56,142 bases of DNA from CAZEDK01 sp964511025. GTDB taxonomy: Bacteria; Patescibacteriota; Gracilibacteria; UBA1369; GWF2-33-10. The stretch is taken from the NCBI GenBank assembly GCA_964511025.1, contig CAZEDK010000003.1, positions 1 through 56,142 on the forward strand. The letters run 5' to 3'. Made by a program: the position numbers and the translations under genes. Shown here piece after piece: positions 16,626 through 26,100 of this stretch (positions within the stretch are counted from its first letter, which is position 1; each line of letters opens with the position of its first letter). The notes beneath the pieces are model-generated. The model saw only the letters and a program-made list of their open reading frames with translations. It ran no database searches and was not told the DNA's origin.

Positions 16626-16634
16626 TGCTATAAA
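16626..16634 (+). promoter_or_regulatory. Candidate extended -10 before the cupin gene
   Basis: TGCTATAAA is a near match to TGnTATAAT, 28 bases before the ATG at 16,663. Confidence 0.4.
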
Positions 16635-16662
16635 CTATAGCGTTTTTTGTGTTTAAATAGAA

Positions 16663-17037
16663 ATGTCGAAATCAAATCAAATCAAGTTAAAAAATATACT
16701 AATAAAAGAAAAACCTTGGGGTAGCGAAGTTTGGTTTGCTCACACTACTCAATACGCAGGTAAAATTCTTCGAATAAAAAAAGGACACCGTTTATCGTTG
16801 CAGTATCATGAAAAAAAAATGGAGACACAATATTTGGCAAGTGGTAAAATTAAATTCACTATTGGAACCGACAAAACAAAACTGGAAGAAAAAATTATGA
16901 ATATTGGTGACAAGTTTGATTTATTACCAAGAACTATACACAGAGTAGAAGCAATGGAAGATAGTGAAATATTTGAAGTTTCAACTCCAGAGCTTGAAGA
17001 TGTTGTAAGAATAGAGGATGATTACAAGAGAGGATAA
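16663..17037 (+). CDS. Cupin protein, mannose-6-phosphate isomerase type II-like
   Basis: The 124-residue single cupin resembles the C-terminal isomerase half of bifunctional ManC/AlgA enzymes. It starts with KEKPWGSEVWFAHT, the typical entry motif, followed by KGHRLSLQYHEKKMETQYLASG, in which His and Glu side chains would bind the metal. The second cupin motif is FDLLPRTIHRVEA and the ending is STPELEDVVRIEDDYKR. Family members isomerise fructose-6-phosphate and mannose-6-phosphate. Together with manC upstream it would complete the path to GDP-mannose. The large SecDF fusion starts 27 bases later. Confidence 0.8.
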   Translation: MSKSNQIKLKNILIKEKPWGSEVWFAHTTQYAGKILRIKKGHRLSLQYHEKKMETQYLASGKIKFTIGTDKTKLEEKIMNIGDKFDLLPRTIHRVEAMEDSEIFEVSTPELEDVVRIEDDYKRG

Positions 17038-17064
17038 AAAATTTTATTTCTAACTTAACAAAAA

Positions 17065-20000
17065 ATGAAACGCTATTTATCTGCAAAAATAATTTTAATT
17101 TTAGGTTTTGCTTTAGTATTAGGCTTCGTAGATTTGCCTTACAGTCAACAAGCAAAACTTTCTCCAGTCGTTGCTGAAAAACTACAAAAGATCAAATACA
17201 ACCTTGGGCTTGATTTGCAGGGGGGTACTCAGCTTACTTATAAAATTGATTTAACTAAAGTAGAAGAAAAAGATCAGGGAATGATAGTCGATGGCGTAAA
17301 AGAAGTTATTACAAGGAGAGTTAATGAGCTTGGAGTTAACGAACCAAGTATATACACAGCCGATTTTGGTGGAGAGAAAAATATAGTGGTTGAACTTGCT
17401 GGTATTAATGATATAGAAGAAGCAAAAGCAACTGTCGGAAAAGTTATTCAACTCGAATTCAAAGAAAAAAAAGAAGTAGCTACAGAAGAAGAAAAAGCAA
17501 CAATGAAAACTTTGGCTGACAGCACGCTACAAAGATTTAATGCAGGAGAAGATTTTGATGTTGTTTCGGCAGAATTAGAAAAAACAAACGCAGAAACTGT
17601 ATTTTTAAGAAAAAATGAAGAGTTTAAATTCAAAGATGCTTTTCCTCCAACCATTCAAGATAGTCTTGATAAATTAGCAATAGGTCAAATAGATAAGACA
17701 TTGGTGGAAGGCAGCAATGGTCAAATTTATAGCGAAGGAGGACTAACAGATGATACTGGATTTTTTATATTTAATCTTATTGATAAACAAATCCAAGATA
17801 GAGAAATCAAACATAACAAAGAAGTCAAAGTAAGTCATATATTAATTTCATACAAAGATGCCGCAAAAAAACCTAACGAAAATATCACTAGAACAAAAGA
17901 AGAAGCAGAAAAAACTGCCAATGAAGTTTTGGAAAAATTAAATAAAGGTGAAGATTTTGCAACTTTGGCAAAACAGTATTCTGAAGATACATCCAACAAA
18001 GATACTGGCGGTGTTTTGGAAACTGCCGTTACTATGAATAGTATTTACGATCCTGATTTCACAAATGCTGCCCTAGCGCTCAATCAAGACAGCGAGCTGA
18101 CAAAAACTGCAGTTGCTACACAGTTTGGATATCATATAATCAAAGCTGACAAAGTGACAGCAGAATATACAGAGAAAAAACAAGAAAACGGTTACAAACT
18201 TAAATATTTATTCTTTTCTACACTTGGAGAACCATGGAAAAGTACTGAATTAAATGGACAATTTTTCAAAACAGCAATAGTTGAATTTAATAATTTATAT
18301 CAACCATATATAAGTATTAGCTTCAATGACGAAGGAGCGACACTTTTTGAGCAAATCACAGAAAGAAACGTTGGCAAACCTGTAGCTATATTCGTAGGAG
18401 GTAATCTGATTTCGTCCCCTACCGTACAAGCAAAAATTAGCGGTGGACAGGCACAAATCACAGGAAGATTTAATGTCGAAGAAGCAAATAATCTTGCAAG
18501 AGATTTGAATACAGGAGCTATTCCTGCGCCAATTGAATTAAGCGGACAATATACAATCGGATCAACATTAGGCAGCGAAGCTTTGACTAGCAGTGTCAAA
18601 GCAGCTCTTGCAGGATTAATTATCCTTGCAATATATATGATAATTTTTTATAGAATTCCCGGTTTTGTTGCAGTTTTGGCACTTATTATATATTCAGTGT
18701 TACTTGGTTTTTTGGTCAAAATTTCTTTGCCGTTATATTTGGCGGCAACATTTGCAGGAATAGTATTCATAGCATTATTAATCAAAGTCATTCAAAACAA
18801 TGACGATGGTCTGGATAAAATAGTGTCTTTTATAATAATCTCTTTTGCATTTTTCTTTTTAACGTTCTTGTTATCAAGTTCTATTACTCTTACCTTGCCG
18901 GGTTTTGCAGGTATTATTATGTCAATCGGAGTCGCAGTGGATGCAAATGTATTGGTATTTGAAAGGTTAAAAGATGAATTAAGAAAAGGCGGCAGTTATT
19001 CTTTAAGTCTTTCAACGGCATTTAGTAGGGCTTGGGATAGTATTCGTGATGCAAATTTCTCGACATTGATCACTTGTATTATATTAATGATCTTTGGATC
19101 GTCAATTATACGAGGTTTTGCTTTTAATCTTGCAACAGGTGTTCTTGTGTCAATATTTTCCGCTTTTACGATTTCTTACACGTTACTAGAAATTTTCAAA
19201 TTTACAAAATTAAAAGAATATCCATGGTTATTTGGAGGGTTACGAAGCAATCAAACAAATAAAAAATTCAACTTTGATTTTGTTGGCAAAAGAAAAATAT
19301 GCTTTTATTTTTCAGGCATTTTAACCACTATCAGTATCATATCATGTTTATTTTTTGGATTTAATTTAGGCATTGATTTCAAAGGAGGAACACTTATGGA
19401 AATAAAATTTCCAGTTGAAGTAACAATTGACCAAATAAAAGAAAATTTGAAAAAAACTGATGAACAAATTACAGAAGACAGTGAATTTTCATTAAATTCT
19501 GAAATTATTGCAAGTGGTGTAAATACATACATATTAAGGTTAAAAGGAATCAACAATGATACTCATGCTAAATTATTGGCAGCAATTAATACTGAATTTG
19601 GTAGCGTCGAAGAACTAAGATTTACATCTATCGGTCCAAAAATTGGAGATACTTTGAAACAAAGAGCTATAACTGCTCTTATTATTGCAACCGGTGCTAT
19701 TATCTTATATATAGCCTTTGCTTTCCGCAAAGTACCAAAACATTTGAGTCCATGGAAATTCAGTTTAGCTGCTATTATAGCTTTGATGCATGACTTAATT
19801 ATTGTAGTTGGTTTATTTGCCTTAATAAGCCATTTCACACCTAACGCTGAAATTGATTCGTTGTTTATTACGGCTATTTTGACACTAATTGGCTATTCTA
19901 TTAACGATACAATAGTTGTATTTGACAGAATCAGAGAAAATGTCCGAGGTTCAAAATCACAAGGAAATACAGAAAAATTAATGAATACAGCGCTTAATGA

Positions 20001-20184
20001 AACGCTTGTAAGATCTATCAATACTTCTCTTTCAACATTAATACCTTTGACGGCTTTATTATTCTTTGGTAGTCCGGCAATATTCTATTTCGTATTAGTA
20101 TTAAGTCTTGGTATTTTCTTTGGAACCTATTCTTCAATTTTTATAGCAACTCCAATGCTATTTCAATTGCAGAAGAGAGATTAG
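17065..20184 (+). CDS. secDF: SecD-parvulin-SecF fusion protein
   Basis: The 1039-residue protein joins three activities. SecD begins with a membrane helix and NLGLDLQGGTQLTY, then the first periplasmic domain (RRVNELGVNEPSI). Inside this domain sit about 270 extra residues: a degenerate rotamase-like stretch (about 130-245) and a recognisable PPIC/parvulin domain (about 254-365) with VKVSHILISY, EDFATLAKQYSED and FGYHIIKADKV. SecD then resumes with GKPVAIFVGGNLISSPTVQ and six membrane helices. SecF starts near residue 733 with FNFDFVGKRK and GIDFKGGTLMEIKF and ends with six more helices. SecDF pulls exported proteins from the Sec channel using the proton gradient; a built-in prolyl isomerase would act on proteins as they emerge. 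Confidence 0.93.
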   Translation: MKRYLSAKIILILGFALVLGFVDLPYSQQAKLSPVVAEKLQKIKYNLGLDLQGGTQLTYKIDLTKVEEKDQGMIVDGVKEVITRRVNELGVNEPSIYTADFGGEKNIVVELAGINDIEEAKATVGKVIQLEFKEKKEVATEEEKATMKTLADSTLQRFNAGEDFDVVSAELEKTNAETVFLRKNEEFKFKDAFPPTIQDSLDKLAIGQIDKTLVEGSNGQIYSEGGLTDDTGFFIFNLIDKQIQDREIKHNKEVKVSHILISYKDAAKKPNENITRTKEEAEKTANEVLEKLNKGEDFATLAKQYSEDTSNKDTGGVLETAVTMNSIYDPDFTNAALALNQDSELTKTAVATQFGYHIIKADKVTAEYTEKKQENGYKLKYLFFSTLGEPWKSTELNGQFFKTAIVEFNNLYQPYISISFNDEGATLFEQITERNVGKPVAIFVGGNLISSPTVQAKISGGQAQITGRFNVEEANNLARDLNTGAIPAPIELSGQYTIGSTLGSEALTSSVKAALAGLIILAIYMIIFYRIPGFVAVLALIIYSVLLGFLVKISLPLYLAATFAGIVFIALLIKVIQNNDDGLDKIVSFIIISFAFFFLTFLLSSSITLTLPGFAGIIMSIGVAVDANVLVFERLKDELRKGGSYSLSLSTAFSRAWDSIRDANFSTLITCIILMIFGSSIIRGFAFNLATGVLVSIFSAFTISYTLLEIFKFTKLKEYPWLFGGLRSNQTNKKFNFDFVGKRKICFYFSGILTTISIISCLFFGFNLGIDFKGGTLMEIKFPVEVTIDQIKENLKKTDEQITEDSEFSLNSEIIASGVNTYILRLKGINNDTHAKLLAAINTEFGSVEELRFTSIGPKIGDTLKQRAITALIIATGAIILYIAFAFRKVPKHLSPWKFSLAAIIALMHDLIIVVGLFALISHFTPNAEIDSLFITAILTLIGYSINDTIVVFDRIRENVRGSKSQGNTEKLMNTALNETLVRSINTSLSTLIPLTALLFFGSPAIFYFVLVLSLGIFFGTYSSIFIATPMLFQLQKRD

Positions 20185-20232
20185 ATATTTTAGATGAAAT
20201 TTTATGTTGTAAATTATGCACAAAAAGAATAA

Positions 20233-20261
20233 AATAATTATGAACATTATTCGTAATTATT
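20233..20261. promoter_or_regulatory. Inverted repeat upstream of MazEF-like module
   Basis: AATAATTATGAA (20233-20244) is mirrored by TTCGTAATTATT (20250-20261) with one non-Watson-Crick position around the centre CATTA. It lies 6 bases before the antitoxin ATG and is a likely autorepression operator. Confidence 0.6.
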
Positions 20262-20266
20262 AATCT

Positions 20267-20509
20267 ATGTTTGCTAGAACAACAATATCTTTGGAACAAT
20301 CAGATTTGCAAATGTTGCAGAATCTTATTTTCAAAGAAAATGAGAAATCTCTATCTTCTTTTATTGGGAAGCTTATTAAAGAATATTTGCAACGAAAAGA
20401 AAAAGAGTTATTGATGAAAAAAATGGAGGAAAATTACAAGAAATATACATCTAATCTTGATCAAAAAGCTTTCTATGAAATAGAGGAAATAACTTTAGAA
20501 GATTTATAA
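20267..20509 (+). CDS. MazE-like ribbon-helix-helix antitoxin
   Basis: The 80-residue protein begins MFARTTISLEQSDLQMLQNL, a ribbon-helix-helix DNA-binding pattern, followed by SLSSFIGKLIKEYL. The tail from about residue 45 is highly charged (KEKELLMKKMEENYKKY) and ends in acidic EIEEITLEDL, suited to toxin binding. It lies 12 bases upstream of a MazF-type toxin and directly after the inverted repeat at 20,233-20,261. Confidence 0.75.
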   Translation: MFARTTISLEQSDLQMLQNLIFKENEKSLSSFIGKLIKEYLQRKEKELLMKKMEENYKKYTSNLDQKAFYEIEEITLEDL

Positions 20510-20521
20510 ATTAAAATTGTT

Positions 20522-20869
20522 ATGCATTTAAAAATCAAACAAGGAGATATATGGTGGATTGATCCTACGCCAAAAATTGGTACTGAACAAAGAGGTAAAA
20601 GACCTGCTCTAGTGATTCAAAACAACATAGCAAATAATTATTTAAATTCTACAATTATAGCTATCGTTTCAAGCTCTGGAAAAACCGAAATGGCAGAAAT
20701 GGTTAATTTAGGGACAGAATATGGCTTAAAAGAAAATTCTTATGCTGATTTTGCACAAATTTTTACAATTGATAAAAGGAGATTACTAAAAAAAATAGGA
20801 AATATTGGAAATTCAAAATGGAATGCAGTAGAAAACGCTCTTGCAAGTATTTTCTATAAAACATTTTAA
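20522..20869 (+). CDS. mazF: MazF/PemK-family endoribonuclease toxin
   Basis: The 115-residue protein has MazF/PemK landmarks: an N-terminal KQGDIWWIDPTPKIGTEQRGKRPALVIQN, the core strand TIIAIVSSSG, and a helix after ENSYADFAQIFTIDKRRL. MazF toxins cut single-stranded mRNA at short specific sequences independently of the ribosome. It forms a TA pair with the upstream RHH antitoxin. The gene ends 8 bases before the convergent tRNA-Arg gene. Confidence 0.88.
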   Translation: MHLKIKQGDIWWIDPTPKIGTEQRGKRPALVIQNNIANNYLNSTIIAIVSSSGKTEMAEMVNLGTEYGLKENSYADFAQIFTIDKRRLLKKIGNIGNSKWNAVENALASIFYKTF

Positions 20870-20876
20870 AAAATCA

Positions 20877-20953
20877 TGGTGCACCCAGAGGGATTTGAAC
20901 CCCCAACCCCTGGTTCCGAAGACCAGTGCTCTATCCAATTGAGCTATGAGTGC
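20877..20953 (-). tRNA. tRNA-Arg (anticodon TCG)
   Basis: The 77-base sequence folds into a full cloverleaf. The acceptor stem GCACTCA pairs with TGGGTGC, with one G-U pair. The anticodon stem CTGGT/ACCAG encloses the loop CTTCGGA, so the anticodon is TCG and the codons read are CGN for arginine. The T loop GGTTCAAATCC is standard. The 3' CCA is encoded in the genome. Confidence 0.95.
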
Positions 20954-20983
20954 ATAGTGAAAACAATCAAACTATCTTAAATT

Positions 20984-23149
20984 TCACTCAAGCTCTCCAG
21001 TGACCACCAAATTCTTTTTGATTTTACTTGTAACACCATCTTTGTCTGTAACTTGAAGTGTAATTTCATAATTACCGGCCTTTGTGTATGTAATTTCAGG
21101 CTTGCGATCTCTTGAAGTTTTTCCGTTGCCAAAATTCCAAGCATAAGTGGAAACAGTACCGGTAGAACAAGAAGGGTCAAAAGTTACATCAAGCGGGACA
21201 TCTCCGATCTCAGTACTCATCTCAAAACATGCCTGAATCGAAACCGGTCGAACACTGACAACAACAGTAGCTGTAGACTGAGTGCCGTCAGAAGCAACCG
21301 CAGTAACAGTAGCATTGTATATACCTGTTGCTTTGTACGTATAAGTAATTTTTGCTATATCAACCCTCTTCGTTCCGTCACCAAAATCCCATTCATAACT
21401 TATAATTTTACCTTCAGGATACAAAGACCCAGAAGCATCAAAGTCAATCTCAAGAGGAACTTCTCCCTGAATCGGTGTGGCAGAAAGGGAGGCAAGTATT
21501 CCATGCGCATTAACTTTTACCAAAATAGAATCTTTGGATTCATTATCATCACTATCGGTAACAGATAATGTCACCGAGTATTCTCCAGAATCTTCAAAAA
21601 TATAAGTTGCGACATCTCCAGTATCGTCATATTGACCGTCACCATCAAAATCCCATTTATAATCAACAATGTCATCGTCAGGATCTATTGAATTTATGCC
21701 ACTAAAACTCACCTTAAAAGGTGCTACACCTTCAATATATGTTTCATCTGTATCTGCAAATCCGGGTGTTGGTAATATAATAGCTGTAGGTGCAGATTTC
21801 GGTTTTATGACAGTTAATTCAAAAGTATCTTGCCCCGTAAGTCCATTCTCATCAGTGACTGTCAAAATAACAGTATAATCCCCTATTTGTTTATAAGCAT
21901 GATTTGCCGTCCTTGTGTTGGCTTGATTGCCATCACCAAAATCCCATTTGTATTTCACCAACTTAGAATCGTTAGGGCTTTCAGATTTACTTGCGTCAAA
22001 AAGATATGATTGACTTACTTCAAATTCTCCTGCGTCAGAATTAACCGTTATAAAAGCTTTTGGTTCTGAGCCTGGAAGAACTTCTAAATCTTCTTCTGCG
22101 AAATTACTTTGACCACTGCTGTCTATAGTTCTCAGTTTGATTGTATATGTGCCTATTTTTTCAAATGTATGCTCTGCTGTAACGCCCTGTGCATCGTCAT
22201 AGAATCCATCTTCATTAAAATCCCATTCATAAAGTTCAATATCACCATCCGCATCGCTACTCAAAGAAGCATCAAAAGTGACCGTCAAAGGTGCTGAACC
22301 TGAATTAGGACTTATTGTAAATGTAGTAGAGGCAAGCTCGTTTGAAAATACTATATCTTTTGAAAAAATATTTTTATCTTCAATGCCTTCTTTTAAATCT
22401 TTGAAAACCACAGTAAGAACGACTTTGTACCTACCGCCGTTTGGACCTTTTTCTGTATAAATATGCGAAACTTTTTGTCCTGTAGCTATAGATGAGCCAT
22501 CGCCAAAATCCCATTCATAAGATAAAATTTGAAATTTCTTTTTATCTACTATTTTTTCTATTTGAATAGCATCAAAATCTATTTTCAAAGGCGCAGTCAG
22601 ATCCAAAGTAAGTTCAGGATTTGTAATAATATATTCTTTGCTTGAAGCGTCCACCTGAGCTACTTTTTTTGCACTGAGGCTCAAATACGTAATCATCCAA
22701 AAAATTATCAATACTACACACAATACTGCTCCGACTGCCGCCATAATAGCTCCTTTGACTTTTGATTTTTTATCATCCTTCTTTGCCATTGCAATTTTGA
22801 ATATACCAACTATTGCAACTATAAATGCAATAAAAACAAAAAAACCAAAGGCAACACTCGTTATATTAATCAAAAAAGGTATCCAATCTTCAGGGTTAAT
22901 ACCTAAAATTTGTATAAACGGATTTGATGCAGAATCAGTTGTCTGACTAAAAACAAAGAATAAAAATATAAAAGCAAAAAGAAAGAAAAAGCCAAGTCCT
23001 CCTACTAATAATATCAAAGTTTTTGTCTTTGTTTTATTAACCTTTTTGACCGAATTCGCCTGACTCTGAGCACCAACTTGAATATTAGGCTGAATTGGTA
23101 CTTGATTGGCTAACACTTGTGCATTGATATTTTGATTTTGTTCATCCAT
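20984..23149 (-). CDS. Membrane-anchored protein with six PKD domains
   Basis: The 721-residue protein has a disordered Asn/Gln-rich N terminus (about 1-40) and then membrane segments: one at LILLVGGLGFFFLFAFIF, one around SVAFGFFVFIAFIVAIVGIF and one at AVGAVLCVVLIIFWMITYL. The last two enclose a charged KKDDKKSKVKG loop, as in the VirB2-like hairpins of the neighbouring genes. Six PKD domains follow to the C terminus, each marked by YEWDFGDG or a close variant and ending in a strand such as YTVILTVTDENG. PKD domains are extracellular beta-sandwiches that mediate adhesion. It is the last gene of the minus-strand envelope locus, starting 1 base after the 2481-residue gene ends. Confidence 0.85.
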   Translation of the reverse strand: MDEQNQNINAQVLANQVPIQPNIQVGAQSQANSVKKVNKTKTKTLILLVGGLGFFFLFAFIFLFFVFSQTTDSASNPFIQILGINPEDWIPFLINITSVAFGFFVFIAFIVAIVGIFKIAMAKKDDKKSKVKGAIMAAVGAVLCVVLIIFWMITYLSLSAKKVAQVDASSKEYIITNPELTLDLTAPLKIDFDAIQIEKIVDKKKFQILSYEWDFGDGSSIATGQKVSHIYTEKGPNGGRYKVVLTVVFKDLKEGIEDKNIFSKDIVFSNELASTTFTISPNSGSAPLTVTFDASLSSDADGDIELYEWDFNEDGFYDDAQGVTAEHTFEKIGTYTIKLRTIDSSGQSNFAEEDLEVLPGSEPKAFITVNSDAGEFEVSQSYLFDASKSESPNDSKLVKYKWDFGDGNQANTRTANHAYKQIGDYTVILTVTDENGLTGQDTFELTVIKPKSAPTAIILPTPGFADTDETYIEGVAPFKVSFSGINSIDPDDDIVDYKWDFDGDGQYDDTGDVATYIFEDSGEYSVTLSVTDSDDNESKDSILVKVNAHGILASLSATPIQGEVPLEIDFDASGSLYPEGKIISYEWDFGDGTKRVDIAKITYTYKATGIYNATVTAVASDGTQSTATVVVSVRPVSIQACFEMSTEIGDVPLDVTFDPSCSTGTVSTYAWNFGNGKTSRDRKPEITYTKAGNYEITLQVTDKDGVTSKIKKNLVVTGELE

Positions 23150-23150
23150 A

Positions 23151-26100
23151 TTATATATTTTTATTTTTATATTTTTTTACAACTAACACGATTATAACAA
23201 ATCCAGAAATTCCTGCCACCAAAAACCAAATATTAAATTGCAAAACAGATAAAATATTAGTAGCTCCAGTGGTAACGTCAGGCTCTATATCAAAAACTAT
23301 CTGCAGTTTACTTGTATCTTCTGCTCCCATACCATCAGTAGCTGTAACTTGCACCACAATAGTTCCCCACTCTTCATAAAAATCCATATCGGCAGTTGTA
23401 ATATAATCGCTAGTAGCAGATGTATAAGTATAATTACAATCATCATTCTTCACTTTGTTACCATCACTATCAAAATTTATATTTTTATCTATACAAAATG
23501 CATAAGGAGCTTTGCCACCTGTCGCTTTTATTTTGAAAGAAATTTTGCCTGGACTTTTTGTAAAATGAATTCTGCCATCACTTTGATATAGCAATGAGCT
23601 ATATGAATCAGATGGAAGCAAAAATACATCTATCGGTTCAACAACAACAGGCTGCTGATTAAAAACTATATAAACAGAACTTTCATCCTCCATTCCAAGT
23701 TCATCAGTAACTGTATACATAGCTTGCAAATTACCCCATGATGATTGATAAGTCAGCGTATATTGGCTGCCTGTATTACTATCAGCACTTGCGCAATCAT
23801 TTTTTGTATCGCCATCAATATTATCATCGTAAAAAGTGTTAAAATCAAAACATTTTCTTATTAAGCCAACACCTCCACTACTCGTTACTGTAAATTTCAC
23901 TTGACTTGACGTGCCAGAAAGATGAATTTTGTTGTCAATCGGCTCCGGTATTGGATCGGAACTAATATAAGCAGTCAATTCTTCTGAATCCACAATTACT
24001 CTTTGAATAACTGAAGACTCAGTACCAAGATCATCTATAATGGTTAACTTAGCCTTAAAATCACTAGCATAAGCCGCATCAACAGACATGCTAACAAATT
24101 GACTTGTTGATAACCCGCCTGCGTCAACGGTAATGACACCTTTTTGATCTGCATCATTGTCTTTTGAACCATCACCATTACTATCAACATCAATATTTGC
24201 ATCAAGAGAATAATTATAATTTGGAGCTCCACCATCAGCCAAAATTTCAAACCACAAAGTATCATCTGTCGCAGATATATGATAAGCATTATCCTCCAAA
24301 TCAAGTTGTAATTTTGCACCATATTTCCCATCAGTACCATCACTATAAGCAATCAAATAAGAATTCAGCTGACCTGAATCAAGTACAACTTTTTGTTTTG
24401 CAATAGATTCTGAACCTAACGCATCAATGATAGTTAATTTAACATTAAAATCATTAGCAAATGCAGGATCAAAATTGATAGTTTCAACGCTAGTATAAGT
24501 ATTTGTATTTGTATCCAATGCAAGGACATTAAGTTCACCATCATTATCGTTATCCTTAATTCCGTCTCCATCTGTATCTATCGCAGTATTAGCATCCAAG
24601 TTATAATTATATGGTTCTATACCACCACTGCTTTCAATCAAAAATACAATAGTCGGATTAGTTATTTCTTGATGATAATATCCGTCGGGAGCTTGAGACA
24701 GTTTATTGCTATTACTTACAGGTGTGCTTTCATAGCCAGTCAAATATCCTTTTAACTCACCTGTATCTATTATCACTGCTGTTGTAACCACAGTTTCTTC
24801 TCCAAGACTATCTGTGATTTTTAATTTGATATTATATTCTGTTTTCAGATTCGGATCAAATTCTATCGATTCTGTTGTTGTAGCTTCTTGACATCCAGAA
24901 TCTTCAGCCTCAGCTATCACTAAACCAAATATTTTCCATAAAGCAGCATTTATATCAATCGGATCAGTCGGATCAATCGGATCATCATCAGAATCGCCAC
25001 TAGAAGCTATATCACAAAAATCATCATTTTTTCCATTATTGTCATTATCCTTGATCCCATCTCCATTGCTATCTACTTTTGTATCGGTATCAAGTAAATA
25101 TGTGTATGGAGCTGAACCTCCAAGAGCCTGAATATTAAATGTGATATTTGGATCTGAAACGTCTAAGTGATACGCGGCGTCACCTTTCAATTCAATTTTA
25201 TTAGATGTAGTGTCGTAAGCTGTTAAATATCCTGTCAACTCTGCCGCTTCAATTTTTACTGTTTTTTTAATTTCATAAATTTGTCCAACATCATCGGTCA
25301 CAATAAGCTTAATTTCAAATTTCGTACCAAGAGCAGGATCAAAAGATAAATCTGCGCCATCATCGTCATTATCCTTAATTCCATCTCCACTACTATCTAT
25401 TGCAATATTACCATCAAGAATATAGGTAAAAGGAGAGACACCACCGCTGGCACTTAATTGGAATGTTAAATTTGGATCAGATGCGTTGACCACATAAGCT
25501 CCGGAATCATCAATTTCATATAATTCACCAGAGGCTGGAAACATAGATGCCTTAATTTCATCAAATTTAACTTCAACAATATTTGTCACAGTATTTGTAC
25601 TGCCAACACTGTCTTTTACAGACAGTTTCACTCTATAACTTCCTTCCTTGGCATATCTATAAACACCTCCAACACAAGAAGCTGGAATTGCTGAACTTTC
25701 TTCTGCCTGCACTAAATTTGAAGCAAATAAAACATCCCACAATTCTGCAAATATATTCTTTTGCAATACGGAATTTAAATCCAAAGATGGCAAAATAATT
25801 TCATCACAAGCATCTCCAGTGCCATCAGTATCTGCGTCAGATTGATCAGAATTGGCAGTATCCGGACAATTATCTTCTGAATCTACAACACCATCTCCAT
25901 CAGAATCTATTTCTCCTGAATCAGCTGATTCAGCTAAAAATTCCTGTGCATCATTATCCTTAATACCATCCCCATTAGTATCCGTATCTATATCAAAATC
26001 CCAAGTACACTCAACAATAGTCAAAGGATCTAGCTCGCTACTACCTGCATTTTCAGTGCCATCAGGATCTACAGATGAATTATTTGTAAAGGTTAAATCT

